Source: Rhodobacterales bacterium | GTDB taxonomy: Bacteria > Pseudomonadota > Alphaproteobacteria > Rhodobacterales > Rhodobacteraceae | Reading direction: 5' to 3' | Length of the DNA stretch: 64,000 nt | NCBI GenBank assembly: GCA_002748285.1 | Contig: PDSA01000018.1 | Location: 1 to 64,000 of the forward strand | In this document: positions 21,026 to 29,627 of the stretch, one piece after another | Layout: each line of letters begins with the position of its first letter | How positions within the stretch are numbered: position 1 is the stretch's first letter | Made by a program: the position numbers and the translations under genes | Notes under the pieces: generated by a model | The model's input: only the letters and a program-made list of their open reading frames with translations | What the model was told of the DNA's origin: nothing | The model's database searches: none

Positions 21026-21709
21026 ATGGCCCAACAACTGACCTTTGATCTGCCCGGCAAACCCGCCCATGGGCGCGAGGATTACTTTATATCGCCGGGC
21101 AATGCGCTGGCGGTTGAGATGCTCGAGGGCTGGCCGAACTGGCCGGCGCAGAAAATGGTGCTGGTCGGGGCCAGGGCCGCGGGCAAAACCCATCTGGCGC
21201 AGGTTTGGGCCACCGATATTGGCGCCAGCGTCACCCCGGCGACCCGGCTGGATCAGGCCGATATCCCCCGGCTGGCGCAGGCGCCTGCGGTGATCGAGGA
21301 TGTGCCCGAAATCGCCCGCAACACCGCGGCGCAAAATGCGTTGTTTCACTTGCATAATCTGATGCAGGCCGGCGGCATTCCGCTGTTGCTGACCGCCGAT
21401 TGCCCGCCCGCGCATTGGCATCTGAGCCTTGCCGATCTGCAAAGCCGCATGGCCGCAACCGGCGTCATCACCCTGCCGGACCCCGATGATGCGCTGCTGG
21501 CGGCGGTTCTGCAAAAACTGTTTGCGGATCGCCAGATTCAGGTGCCTCCCAGCACGATCAGCTATCTGCTCAAACGCATGGATCGCTCCTTTGCCGCGGC
21601 CAGTGATCTGGTGGATCGTCTGGATCAGGCCGCACTCAGCCGGGGCGGGCCGATCAGCCGCAAACTGGCCGCGCTTGTGCTGGACAAGGCGCCCTCAGAT
21701 GCGCCATAG
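21026..21709 (+). CDS. hdaA: DnaA-related regulatory ATPase (Hda/HdaA-like)
   Basis: QLTFDLPGKPAHGREDYFISPGNALAVEMLEGWPNWPAQKMVLVGARAAGKTHLAQVW. Confidence 0.85.
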   Translation: MAQQLTFDLPGKPAHGREDYFISPGNALAVEMLEGWPNWPAQKMVLVGARAAGKTHLAQVWATDIGASVTPATRLDQADIPRLAQAPAVIEDVPEIARNTAAQNALFHLHNLMQAGGIPLLLTADCPPAHWHLSLADLQSRMAATGVITLPDPDDALLAAVLQKLFADRQIQVPPSTISYLLKRMDRSFAAASDLVDRLDQAALSRGGPISRKLAALVLDKAPSDAP

Positions 21710-21769
21710 TCGCCGCGCATTCAGCGCCCCACAGGGCAAAAGCATCACCCCAAAACCGAGGACATAGCA

Positions 21770-23194
21770 TTGATAGACACCGATCACGAAGAATTGCAGC
21801 TGTTCGGGCGACCTTTGTTCAACGACCCGTCGATGCGGGCGCTGTCGCGGGTGGGGGTTGTGGATGTGGGCTCGAACTCGGTCCGGCTGGTGGTGTTTGA
21901 CGGCGCGGCCCGCAGCCCGGCCTATTTTTACAATGAAAAGATCATGTGCGCTTTGGGCGCGGGGCTGCCGGAAACCGGCAAGCTCAACCCCAGGGGCCGC
22001 GCCCGGGCGTTGGCGGCGATCCGGCGGTTTCAGCTGCTGGCCCGGGATATGGACATCCTGCCGCTGACCGCCGTGGCCACCGCCGCCGTGCGCGATGCCG
22101 AAGACGGCCCCGAATTCTGCGCCGAAGTGTTGCAGCAAACCGGGCTGGAGCTGTTCGTGATCGACGGTCAGGAAGAAGCCCGGCTGACCTCGCAAGGGGT
22201 GCTGCTGGGCTGGCCCACCGCCAATGGGTTGGTCTGCGATATTGGCGGCTCGTCCATGGAACTGGCCGAGGTCGCCGAAGGGCAGGTGGGCCGCTGCATC
22301 ACCTCCGAGCTGGGGCCGCTGAAGCTGAGCAATATCAAGGGCGGCAAGCGCGGGTTGAAAAAACATATCGACGCGGCCCTTGAGGAGATGTTTCGCCAGA
22401 TTCCGGTGCAAAAGCAGCGGCTGTTTCTGGTCGGGGGCTCGTGGCGGGCGATTGCGCGGAGAACCGGGATCTCGGCCAGCCGGATGACGCTGGTACCCAC
22501 GGCGTGCGAGGTGCTGAAACGGCTGATCCGCAAATTCAAACCGCGCGAGATTGCGGTCTCCAGCTATGGCATTCGCGAAGGGATGCTGTATGAACAAATG
22601 CCGCAAACGCTGCGGGACCGCGATCCGCTGATCGAAGCCTGCCGCCATGCCGAAGACAAAGACGCCCGCTGGCCCGGATTTGGCAGCAAGCTGTATAAAT
22701 TCATCAGCCCTCTGTTCAAAGGTGCCAATGCTGATCGCAAACGCCTGATCCGCGCCGCCTGTCTGTTGCATGATGTCACCTGGCGGGCGCATCCCGATTA
22801 CCGGGCCGAGGTCTGTTTTGACAACGCCACCCGCGCCAATCTGGGCGGGTTGCGTCATCGCGAGCGGGTGTTTCTGGGGCTGGCGCTGTTGCATCGCTAC
22901 AAAAGCACCCCGGGCAGCAGCCGGTTTGAGCCGTTGATCGGGTTGCTGAGCGAACGTGAGGTGCGTGATGCGCAAACCGTGGGCAAGGCGATGCGCTTTG
23001 GGGCGATGCTCACCCTTGATTCGGTGCATGATCAGGCCGAGCTGCGCTATTTCCCGAAAAAGAAGCAGCTGCATCTGCGGCTGAGCGACAAGGCCACCGG
23101 GCTGTTTGGCGAAGTGGCCGAGGCCCGGTTTCAATCGTTGGCCAACACGCTGGGCGCTGAGGTCGAGATCAAGAAACTGCGCCGCAAAGGCTAG
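21770..23194 (+). CDS. ppx: Ppx/GppA family exopolyphosphatase with an apparent in-frame internal deletion
   Basis: VVDVGSNSVRLVVFDGAARSPAYFYNEK, ISSYGIREGMLYEQMP; LVGGSWRAIAR joins RTGISASRM directly, without the YPLHxLHxY block expected in this family; TTG start. Confidence 0.85.
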   Translation: MIDTDHEELQLFGRPLFNDPSMRALSRVGVVDVGSNSVRLVVFDGAARSPAYFYNEKIMCALGAGLPETGKLNPRGRARALAAIRRFQLLARDMDILPLTAVATAAVRDAEDGPEFCAEVLQQTGLELFVIDGQEEARLTSQGVLLGWPTANGLVCDIGGSSMELAEVAEGQVGRCITSELGPLKLSNIKGGKRGLKKHIDAALEEMFRQIPVQKQRLFLVGGSWRAIARRTGISASRMTLVPTACEVLKRLIRKFKPREIAVSSYGIREGMLYEQMPQTLRDRDPLIEACRHAEDKDARWPGFGSKLYKFISPLFKGANADRKRLIRAACLLHDVTWRAHPDYRAEVCFDNATRANLGGLRHRERVFLGLALLHRYKSTPGSSRFEPLIGLLSEREVRDAQTVGKAMRFGAMLTLDSVHDQAELRYFPKKKQLHLRLSDKATGLFGEVAEARFQSLANTLGAEVEIKKLRRKG

Positions 23195-23207
23195 GGGCTG
23201 CCCCGGC

Positions 23208-24581
23208 CTATTTCGGCGGCACCAGTTTGCCGGGGTTCAGGATGTCTTTGGGATCGAGCGCCTGTTTCAGCTCGCCCATCACCTGCCAGCCCGGCCCGTG
23301 TTCGGCGTCCATGTAATGCTGCTTGCCCATGCCGATGCCATGTTCGCCGGTGGCGGTGCCGCCCATGGCAAGGGCGCGTTCCACCATGCGGTTTGACAGC
23401 TGTTTGGCGATTTCTAGATCTTCGGCGTTGCCCGGCTCAACCAGCAAAATCGCGTGGTAATTGCCATCGCCCACATGGCCCAGAATTGGCCCCGGCAGGG
23501 GGCTGGCGTCGATGTCTTCGCGGCTGGCCTCGACCGCTTCGGCCAGTTTTGAGATCGGCACGCAGACATCGGTGATCAGCGCGGTCGCCCCTTTGCGCAG
23601 CGCCAGACAGGCGTAATAGGCATTGTGGCGCATTTGCCAGAGCGCGGTGCGCTCTTCGGGTTTCGAGGACCATTGAAACCCGGTGCCGCCCATATCGCGG
23701 ACAATCTCGCCGAAATTTTCCGCCTGCTCGGCCACACCGGCCTCAGAGCCGTGGAATTCGACCATCAGATGCGGAATCTCGGGCATATCGGCCCCGGCAT
23801 AGGCGTTGCAGGCGCGGGTGGCGTCCTGGTCGATGAATTCGATCCGCGCCATCGGGATACCCATCTGAATGGTGGCAATCACCGCATTGACCGCATCACT
23901 GATCTGCTCAAAACCGCACACCGCCGCCGAAACCGCCTCGGGCTGGCCGCGCAGGCGCAGGGTGAGTTCGGTGATGATGCCCAAGGTGCCCTCGGCCCCG
24001 ACAAACAGCGCCGTCAGATCGTAACCCGCCGATGATTTCCTCGCCCGGCTGCCGGTGCGGATGATCCGCCCATCGGCCAGCACCACCTCAAGCGCGATCA
24101 CATTGTCGCGCATGGTGCCGTAACGCACCGCCGTTGTGCCGCTGGCCCGGGTGCTGGCCATGCCGCCCAGCGTGGCATTGGCCCCCGGATCAACCGGAAA
24201 GAACAGCCCGGTGGCGCGCAATTCGGTGTTCAGCTCTTCCCGGGTCAGCCCCGGCTGCACCACCGCATCCATATCCTGATCATTCACCGCCAGCAGCCGG
24301 TTCATCTGTGACAGATCAATGCAGATGCCCCCCTGAGGCGCCGAGGTATGCCCCTCCAGCGACGTGCCCGCGCCGTAAGCGATCACCGGGCAATTATGCT
24401 GGTTGCAGATTTTGACGATCTGCGAAACTTCGGCGGTGTTTTGAGGATAAGCCACCGCATCCGGGGGCAGGGGGGCGAAATGGCTTTCGCTTTGACCATG
24501 GGCGTCACGTTCATGCTTGGATTGGCTCAGGTTATCGCCTAGAACAAGGCGCAGGGCGTCGATGGCAGAGGTGATGGACAT
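23208..24581 (-). CDS. FAD-binding oxidase, GlcD/D-lactate dehydrogenase type
   Basis: PVIAYGAGTSLEGHTSAPQGGICIDLSQMNRLL, GHVGDGNYHAILLV, TGEHGIGMGKQHYM. Confidence 0.9.
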   Translation of the reverse strand: MSITSAIDALRLVLGDNLSQSKHERDAHGQSESHFAPLPPDAVAYPQNTAEVSQIVKICNQHNCPVIAYGAGTSLEGHTSAPQGGICIDLSQMNRLLAVNDQDMDAVVQPGLTREELNTELRATGLFFPVDPGANATLGGMASTRASGTTAVRYGTMRDNVIALEVVLADGRIIRTGSRARKSSAGYDLTALFVGAEGTLGIITELTLRLRGQPEAVSAAVCGFEQISDAVNAVIATIQMGIPMARIEFIDQDATRACNAYAGADMPEIPHLMVEFHGSEAGVAEQAENFGEIVRDMGGTGFQWSSKPEERTALWQMRHNAYYACLALRKGATALITDVCVPISKLAEAVEASREDIDASPLPGPILGHVGDGNYHAILLVEPGNAEDLEIAKQLSNRMVERALAMGGTATGEHGIGMGKQHYMDAEHGPGWQVMGELKQALDPKDILNPGKLVPPK

Positions 24582-24701
24582 TGGTAAAGCCTTCAGATTG
24601 GTGTGTTACGGGACGCTGGTATTTTTACATGGATTTGAATTAGATGGGTAGAATTAACTGCGCATGAGGATGATAAAAGACAGGTTGGGGCGGCAGTCGG
24701 G

Positions 24702-26255
24702 GTGGCGTCTGGCTATGCTGCGCTGGGGTTTCGCAAAGGCATCACCGGGCTGCAAAGCTGGCTCTACGGGGCCGAAGATCTGCATATGCTGCACAGTTTC
24801 GCTGAAAATCTGCACTGGTTCTGGATCGTGCTGATCCCCACCATGGGCGGGCTGTGCGTGGGGCTGATCCTGCATTGGTTTACCTCTGATGGGGTGGTGC
24901 GCTCGGTGGCGGATGTGATCGAAGGCGCGGCGCTCAATCAGGGGCGGGTCGAGCAAAAAGAGGGCGTGGCCTCGGCATTTGCGTCGATGATCACTCTGGC
25001 CTCGGGCGGCTCCAGCGGGCGGGAAGGGCCGGTGGTGCATCTGGCCTCGGTGATCTCCAGCTGGGTGTCGAACCGGATCAATGCTGGCGGCATCACCGGG
25101 CGCGATCTGCTGGGCTGTGCGGTGGCGGCGGCGGTGTCGGTATCGTTCAACGCACCGATTGCCGGCGCACTGTTCGCGCTGGAGGTGGTGCTGCGCCATT
25201 TCGCCGTCCATGCCTTTGCGCCGATTGTAATCGCTTCGGTTGCGGGCACGGTGATCAGCCGCATCCATTTGGGCAATGTTACCGAATTTACCCTGCCCGT
25301 GGGCGGAGATCTGGCCTTTTACGCCGAATTGCCCGCGTTTTTGCTGCTGGGGCTGATCTGTGGGCTGGTGGCGGTGGTGATGATGAAATCGGTGTTCTGG
25401 TCCGAAGATCTGGCCAGCAAGCTCCAATCCACCACCCATATCCCCCGCTGGCTGCGCCCGGCGTTGGCCGGGACCACGCTGGGGGTGATTGCGATCTGGT
25501 TTCCGCATATCATCGGGGTCGGCTATGAGACCACCTCGCGGGCGCTGACCGGCGATTTGCTGCTGTCTGCGGCGCTGCTGTTTGCGGTGGTCAAGGTGGT
25601 GGCGGTGTCGATCACCATGGCCGGGCGCATGGGCGGCGGCATCTTTTCGCCTTCGCTGATGTTGGGGGCGCTGACTGGGCTCAGCTTCGGTTTTATTGCC
25701 ACCGGGGTGTTCCCGGAAAATTCGGGCTCGGAAACGCTGTACGCGCTGGCCGGCATGGGGGCAGTGGCGGCGGCGGTGCTGGGGGCGCCGATTTCCACCA
25801 CGCTGATCGTGTTTGAGCTGACCGGAGACTGGCAGACCGGCCTTGCGGTGATGGTGGCGGTGTCGATGTCGACCGCGCTGGCCAGCCGTTTGGTGCAGCG
25901 TTCATTCTTCCTCAGCCTGTTGCATCGCCGGGGCGTCAAACTGGCGGCCGGGCCGCAGAGCTATCTGTTGTCGATGTGCCGGGTGGTCAGCTCGATGCGC
26001 GCCATGGATCATGACTGCGCCGCCGATCAGGAGGCCTGCTGGGCGCTGATCGAAGACGGTTTCTACATCGACGCCAACGCCACGCTGGAACATGCCATGC
26101 CGCTGTTTGAAACCACCGCGCATGATTTCATTCCGGTGGTCACGCTGGGGGGCAAAGAGGAGGCTCCGCAATTACGCGGCGCTTTGTTCTACGTCGATGC
26201 GCTGGTGGCCTATAACCGGGCGCTCGCGGAAACGGCGGCAGAGGAGCATTCCTGA
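24702..26255 (+). CDS. ClC family chloride channel/transporter (N-terminus uncertain)
   Basis: GGSSGREGPVVHLAS, GRMGGGIFSPSLMLGA, AAAVLGAPISTTLIVFELTGDW; the frame extends upstream (RQVGAAVGVASGYAALGFR) without an obvious ATG. Confidence 0.88.
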   Translation: MASGYAALGFRKGITGLQSWLYGAEDLHMLHSFAENLHWFWIVLIPTMGGLCVGLILHWFTSDGVVRSVADVIEGAALNQGRVEQKEGVASAFASMITLASGGSSGREGPVVHLASVISSWVSNRINAGGITGRDLLGCAVAAAVSVSFNAPIAGALFALEVVLRHFAVHAFAPIVIASVAGTVISRIHLGNVTEFTLPVGGDLAFYAELPAFLLLGLICGLVAVVMMKSVFWSEDLASKLQSTTHIPRWLRPALAGTTLGVIAIWFPHIIGVGYETTSRALTGDLLLSAALLFAVVKVVAVSITMAGRMGGGIFSPSLMLGALTGLSFGFIATGVFPENSGSETLYALAGMGAVAAAVLGAPISTTLIVFELTGDWQTGLAVMVAVSMSTALASRLVQRSFFLSLLHRRGVKLAAGPQSYLLSMCRVVSSMRAMDHDCAADQEACWALIEDGFYIDANATLEHAMPLFETTAHDFIPVVTLGGKEEAPQLRGALFYVDALVAYNRALAETAAEEHS

Positions 26256-26292
26256 CCCCCCATCATTCACACTTCCAACAAGGATCCCGCCT

Positions 26293-27444
26293 ATGCGTCT
26301 GAAACATTGCCACAATTTCCACGATTTCCGCAAGCTGGCCCGCAAGCGTCTGCCCTCGCCGATTTTCAATTATATCGACGGGGCTGCGGATGATGAGGTG
26401 ACCTACCGGCGCAACAGCGCCGCCTATGATGATGTCGATCTGGTGCCCAATGTGCTGGCCGGGGTCGAGGATGTCGATCTGTCCACCACCATCTTTGGCA
26501 AGAAAATCGACATGCCGCTTTACCTGGCCCCCACCGCCCTGCAACGGCTGTTTCACCACCATGGCGAACGCGGTGTGGCGCGGGCGGCGGAAAAATTCGG
26601 CACCATGTTCGGGGTGTCTTCGCTGGGCACGGTGTCGCTGGCAGAGATCAGTGCCCTCAGCACGGCACCGAAGATGTTTCAGTTTTACTTTCACAAGGAT
26701 CGCGGGCTGAATGACAGCATGGTTGAACAGGCCAAAGCCGCCAAATTCGACGTGATGGCCCTGACGGTGGACACCATCACCGGCGGCAATCGGGAGCGCG
26801 ATTTGCGCACCGGGTTTACCTCGCCGCCGCGTCTGACGCCGGCCAGCCTGTTCAGCTTTGTCAGCAAGCCGATGTGGGGCATCAACTATGTCACGCGCAA
26901 ATCCATGGAGCTGCCGATGTTGCAGGAGCATGTCTCGGAGGGGACCAGCACCAATACCTCGGTCGGTGAGTATTTCTCGACCATGCTGGATCAGTCGATG
27001 AGCTGGCGCGATGCTGAAAATCTGTGCGCCAAATGGGGCGGGCATTTTGCGCTCAAGGGGATTATGAGCGTCGAGGACGCCAAACGCGCGGTGGATATTG
27101 GCTGCACCGGGATCATGGTGTCGAACCATGGCGGGCGGCAGCTGGATGGCTCGCGGGCCTCTTTTGACCAGCTGGCCGAGATCGTTGACGCGGTGGGCGA
27201 TCAGATCGACGTGATTTGCGAAGGCGGCATCCAGCGCGGCACCCATGTTCTGAAAGCGCTGTCGCTGGGGGCCAAGGCGTGTTCGGGCGGGCGGCTTTAC
27301 CTCTATGCGCTGGCCGCGGCGGGGCAGGCCGGGGTTGAACGTGCATTGGGGCAATACCGGGCCGAGCTTGAGCGGGATATGAAGCTGATGGGCTGTCGAT
27401 CAGTCGATCAGTTGAGCCGCGCCAATCTGCGGTTTCGCGCATAA
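26293..27444 (+). CDS. lldD: L-lactate dehydrogenase (FMN-dependent alpha-hydroxy acid oxidase)
   Basis: MRLKHCHNFHDFRKLARKRLPSPIFNYIDGAADDEVTYRRN, GIMVSNHGGRQLDGSRASFDQL. Confidence 0.93.
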   Translation: MRLKHCHNFHDFRKLARKRLPSPIFNYIDGAADDEVTYRRNSAAYDDVDLVPNVLAGVEDVDLSTTIFGKKIDMPLYLAPTALQRLFHHHGERGVARAAEKFGTMFGVSSLGTVSLAEISALSTAPKMFQFYFHKDRGLNDSMVEQAKAAKFDVMALTVDTITGGNRERDLRTGFTSPPRLTPASLFSFVSKPMWGINYVTRKSMELPMLQEHVSEGTSTNTSVGEYFSTMLDQSMSWRDAENLCAKWGGHFALKGIMSVEDAKRAVDIGCTGIMVSNHGGRQLDGSRASFDQLAEIVDAVGDQIDVICEGGIQRGTHVLKALSLGAKACSGGRLYLYALAAAGQAGVERALGQYRAELERDMKLMGCRSVDQLSRANLRFRA

Positions 27445-27462
27445 GGCTTTAATGTCAAACGT

Positions 27463-27595
27463 GCCGGGCTGCGCCTGCCTGGGTAGGCGCTTATGCGCGG
27501 CGTATAGATAAGCGTGGGGTGTGAATAATCCACCACATTGCATAATGTTGAAAGGCTGATTGCGCCTGCCGGGGGGCAGGCAGGCGCAGCCCGGC
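27463..27595. repeat. 19-bp perfect inverted repeat with internal GC-rich hairpins
   Basis: GCCGGGCTGCGCCTGCCTG (27463-27481) is the exact reverse complement of CAGGCAGGCGCAGCCCGGC (27577-27595); nested hairpin GCGCCT...AGGCGC at 27471-27490. Confidence 0.75.
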
Positions 27596-28014
27596 CTTGC
27601 GGCCGGGCGGGGCTGTTTAAAGGAACGCGACGTTATGCAGAGGTTCTTTTAAAAAGCCAGATGGCCTTTATCTTGTCATGCATTTGATTTTATTTCCGAT
27701 TCATCTTCGAAAACAGGCGTTGCATTCGCCATCCACTCCGCCTCCCATTGTGAGAGCATGTGGTCTACCGGAAAATCTGCGAGGGCATGATCGTCTATCC
27801 CGAGTTTGCTTGCGCAGTAGGGAATATCCGCAAAATCATCCCTGCTCGCCTCGGCAATGTGCGTTGCCCCATCCGCAACGGCTTTTCCCGTCAGAAGGCG
27901 CGTCGCAGAAAAGCGCGTCTTTCAGGGCTTGCAATCGCCTCGATCGTGTCCTCAGCCCGGTTGTGTTCTCTTTTACAGTTCTGCCAAATGTGCCACTTGC
28001 ACATGGCCCCCGGC

Positions 28015-29490
28015 TCAGTTGTCTTCGGTCTGGGGTTGTGGCGTGGTCGGTTCTGCCGCCGGAGGGGTGGTTTCAGGCGCTGGTGCCGGGGCAAAAGCAT
28101 CATTGATCCAGTTGCCGCTTTGCTGTTGCCCGTTGGCAAAGGTCATCACCCCTTGCCCCTGGCGCTTCCCGGCCACGAACATGCCCTCGTAAACATCGCC
28201 ATTGACGTAAACCGCGCGGCCCTTGCCATCGAATTTGCCATCCTTCCAGCCGCCACTATATTTAAACCCATCGGCCATGGTGATTTCCCCCTGACCCTCG
28301 CGCTTGCCGGCAACAAAGCCGCCGGTATAAACCGTGCCGTCCTGATAGGTGGCCACGCCCTGACCGTGGCGCTCGCCGGCTTTCCAGTCGCCGCTGTATT
28401 TATAGCCGTTGGGCTGCTCCAGATCGCCCTTGCCGTCAAAGCGCGCATCCTTGAACTGCCCCTGATAGATCAGCCCCGAGGTCGAACGGGTCACGCCCTG
28501 ACCCTCGATCACGCCTTCCACCCAGTTGCCCTCATACATGCCGCCATCGGGGTAGCTGATCTTGCCGGTGCCATGGGCGACATCGTTTTTGAACTGACCA
28601 CTGTAAACCGAGCCATCGGGGTAATTCAGCTGCCCCGTGCCTTCGATATGGCCGTTGGTCCAGTCTCCGTCATAGCTGTAGCCATCGGCGCTGGTGAATT
28701 TGCCCTGACCGTGGCGGGCATCGTTTTGGAAACCGCCCACATAAACGGCGCCATTGACATAGTCCATCCGCCCCGCGCCATGGCGTTTGCCATTGCTGAA
28801 CTGGCCCTTGTAAATGTCGCCATTGGGCAGGGTCATGGTGCCTTCGCCGTCGAATTGCCCGGCCTTCCAGCCGCCTTTGTAAACCAGCCCATCGGTGTTG
28901 GTCATCGTGCCGGTGCCTTCACGCAGCCCCTGATGCAAGGTGCCCTGATAAACCGATTTATCGGGGTAGACGATCTTGCCCTCGCCCTGTTTTACACCAT
29001 CGACCCACTCGCCCTGATAGACATAGCCATTGGGGCTCTTCATGGTGCCAACCCCGTGATGCAGGCCGTTTTGAAACCCGCCCTCATAGATCACGCCATT
29101 GGGGTAGATGCGGATGCCATTGCCGGTCATCTTGCCATCGGCCAGATCGCCTTCATAGCTGCCGCCATCGACAAATTCGATCTTGCCAAAGCCTTCGATC
29201 TTGCCGTTGACAAAACTGCCCTCGTAAATCACGCCGCTGGGAAACACCGCCCGCCCGGCGCCAGTCATTTCGCCATCGCGCCATTCGCCGTTATATTCGT
29301 AACCGTTGGGCATCCGATAGCTGCCGGTGCCGTGGCGTTTGCCATCCTTGAAGGTGCCTTCATAAAGGCCACCATCATCATATTGTTTGGTTTCGATTTC
29401 GCCGGCATTCTGGCCAAACCCGGCGCTGCTGGCGCTGGCCCAGATCAGAACTGTGGCGGTGGCGGTTTTCATGGCTTTGCTGAACAACAC
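28015..29490 (-). CDS. Secreted MORN-repeat protein
   Basis: Signal-peptide-like N-terminus (MKTATATVLIWASASSAGFGQ) then about 18 consecutive 23-aa repeats of YxGxFxxGxxxGxGxxxxxxGxx. Confidence 0.93.
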   Translation of the reverse strand: MLFSKAMKTATATVLIWASASSAGFGQNAGEIETKQYDDGGLYEGTFKDGKRHGTGSYRMPNGYEYNGEWRDGEMTGAGRAVFPSGVIYEGSFVNGKIEGFGKIEFVDGGSYEGDLADGKMTGNGIRIYPNGVIYEGGFQNGLHHGVGTMKSPNGYVYQGEWVDGVKQGEGKIVYPDKSVYQGTLHQGLREGTGTMTNTDGLVYKGGWKAGQFDGEGTMTLPNGDIYKGQFSNGKRHGAGRMDYVNGAVYVGGFQNDARHGQGKFTSADGYSYDGDWTNGHIEGTGQLNYPDGSVYSGQFKNDVAHGTGKISYPDGGMYEGNWVEGVIEGQGVTRSTSGLIYQGQFKDARFDGKGDLEQPNGYKYSGDWKAGERHGQGVATYQDGTVYTGGFVAGKREGQGEITMADGFKYSGGWKDGKFDGKGRAVYVNGDVYEGMFVAGKRQGQGVMTFANGQQQSGNWINDAFAPAPAPETTPPAAEPTTPQPQTEDN

Positions 29491-29627
29491 GGTGGCCCCC
29501 CTGACGGTGTTTGGATCGAGCCTAATTCAGCCAAACGCCCCTGACAACGAAATTTTCGGGGTAAACAAGGCTTTTCCTCGGGCGTAACTCTGGTAATAAC
29601 CGGGGGGATCAGCAATAAGGATATGTG

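Noticed and set aside
19991-21514. 507-aa minus-strand ORF
   Set aside because: Antisense across the PerM-like and hda genes; compositionally biased shadow ORF.
21695-23134. 479-aa minus-strand ORF
   Set aside because: Antisense of ppx.
28015-29490. Possible CRISPR or DNA tandem repeat because of regular spacing
   Set aside because: About 69-nt periodicity is codon-level MORN repeats; DNA units differ and there are no identical repeats with unique spacers.
27760-29544. 594-aa plus-strand ORF with regular repeats
   Set aside because: Exact antisense of the MORN gene; its periodicity mirrors the MORN repeats, and the minus-strand protein has clear family motifs.
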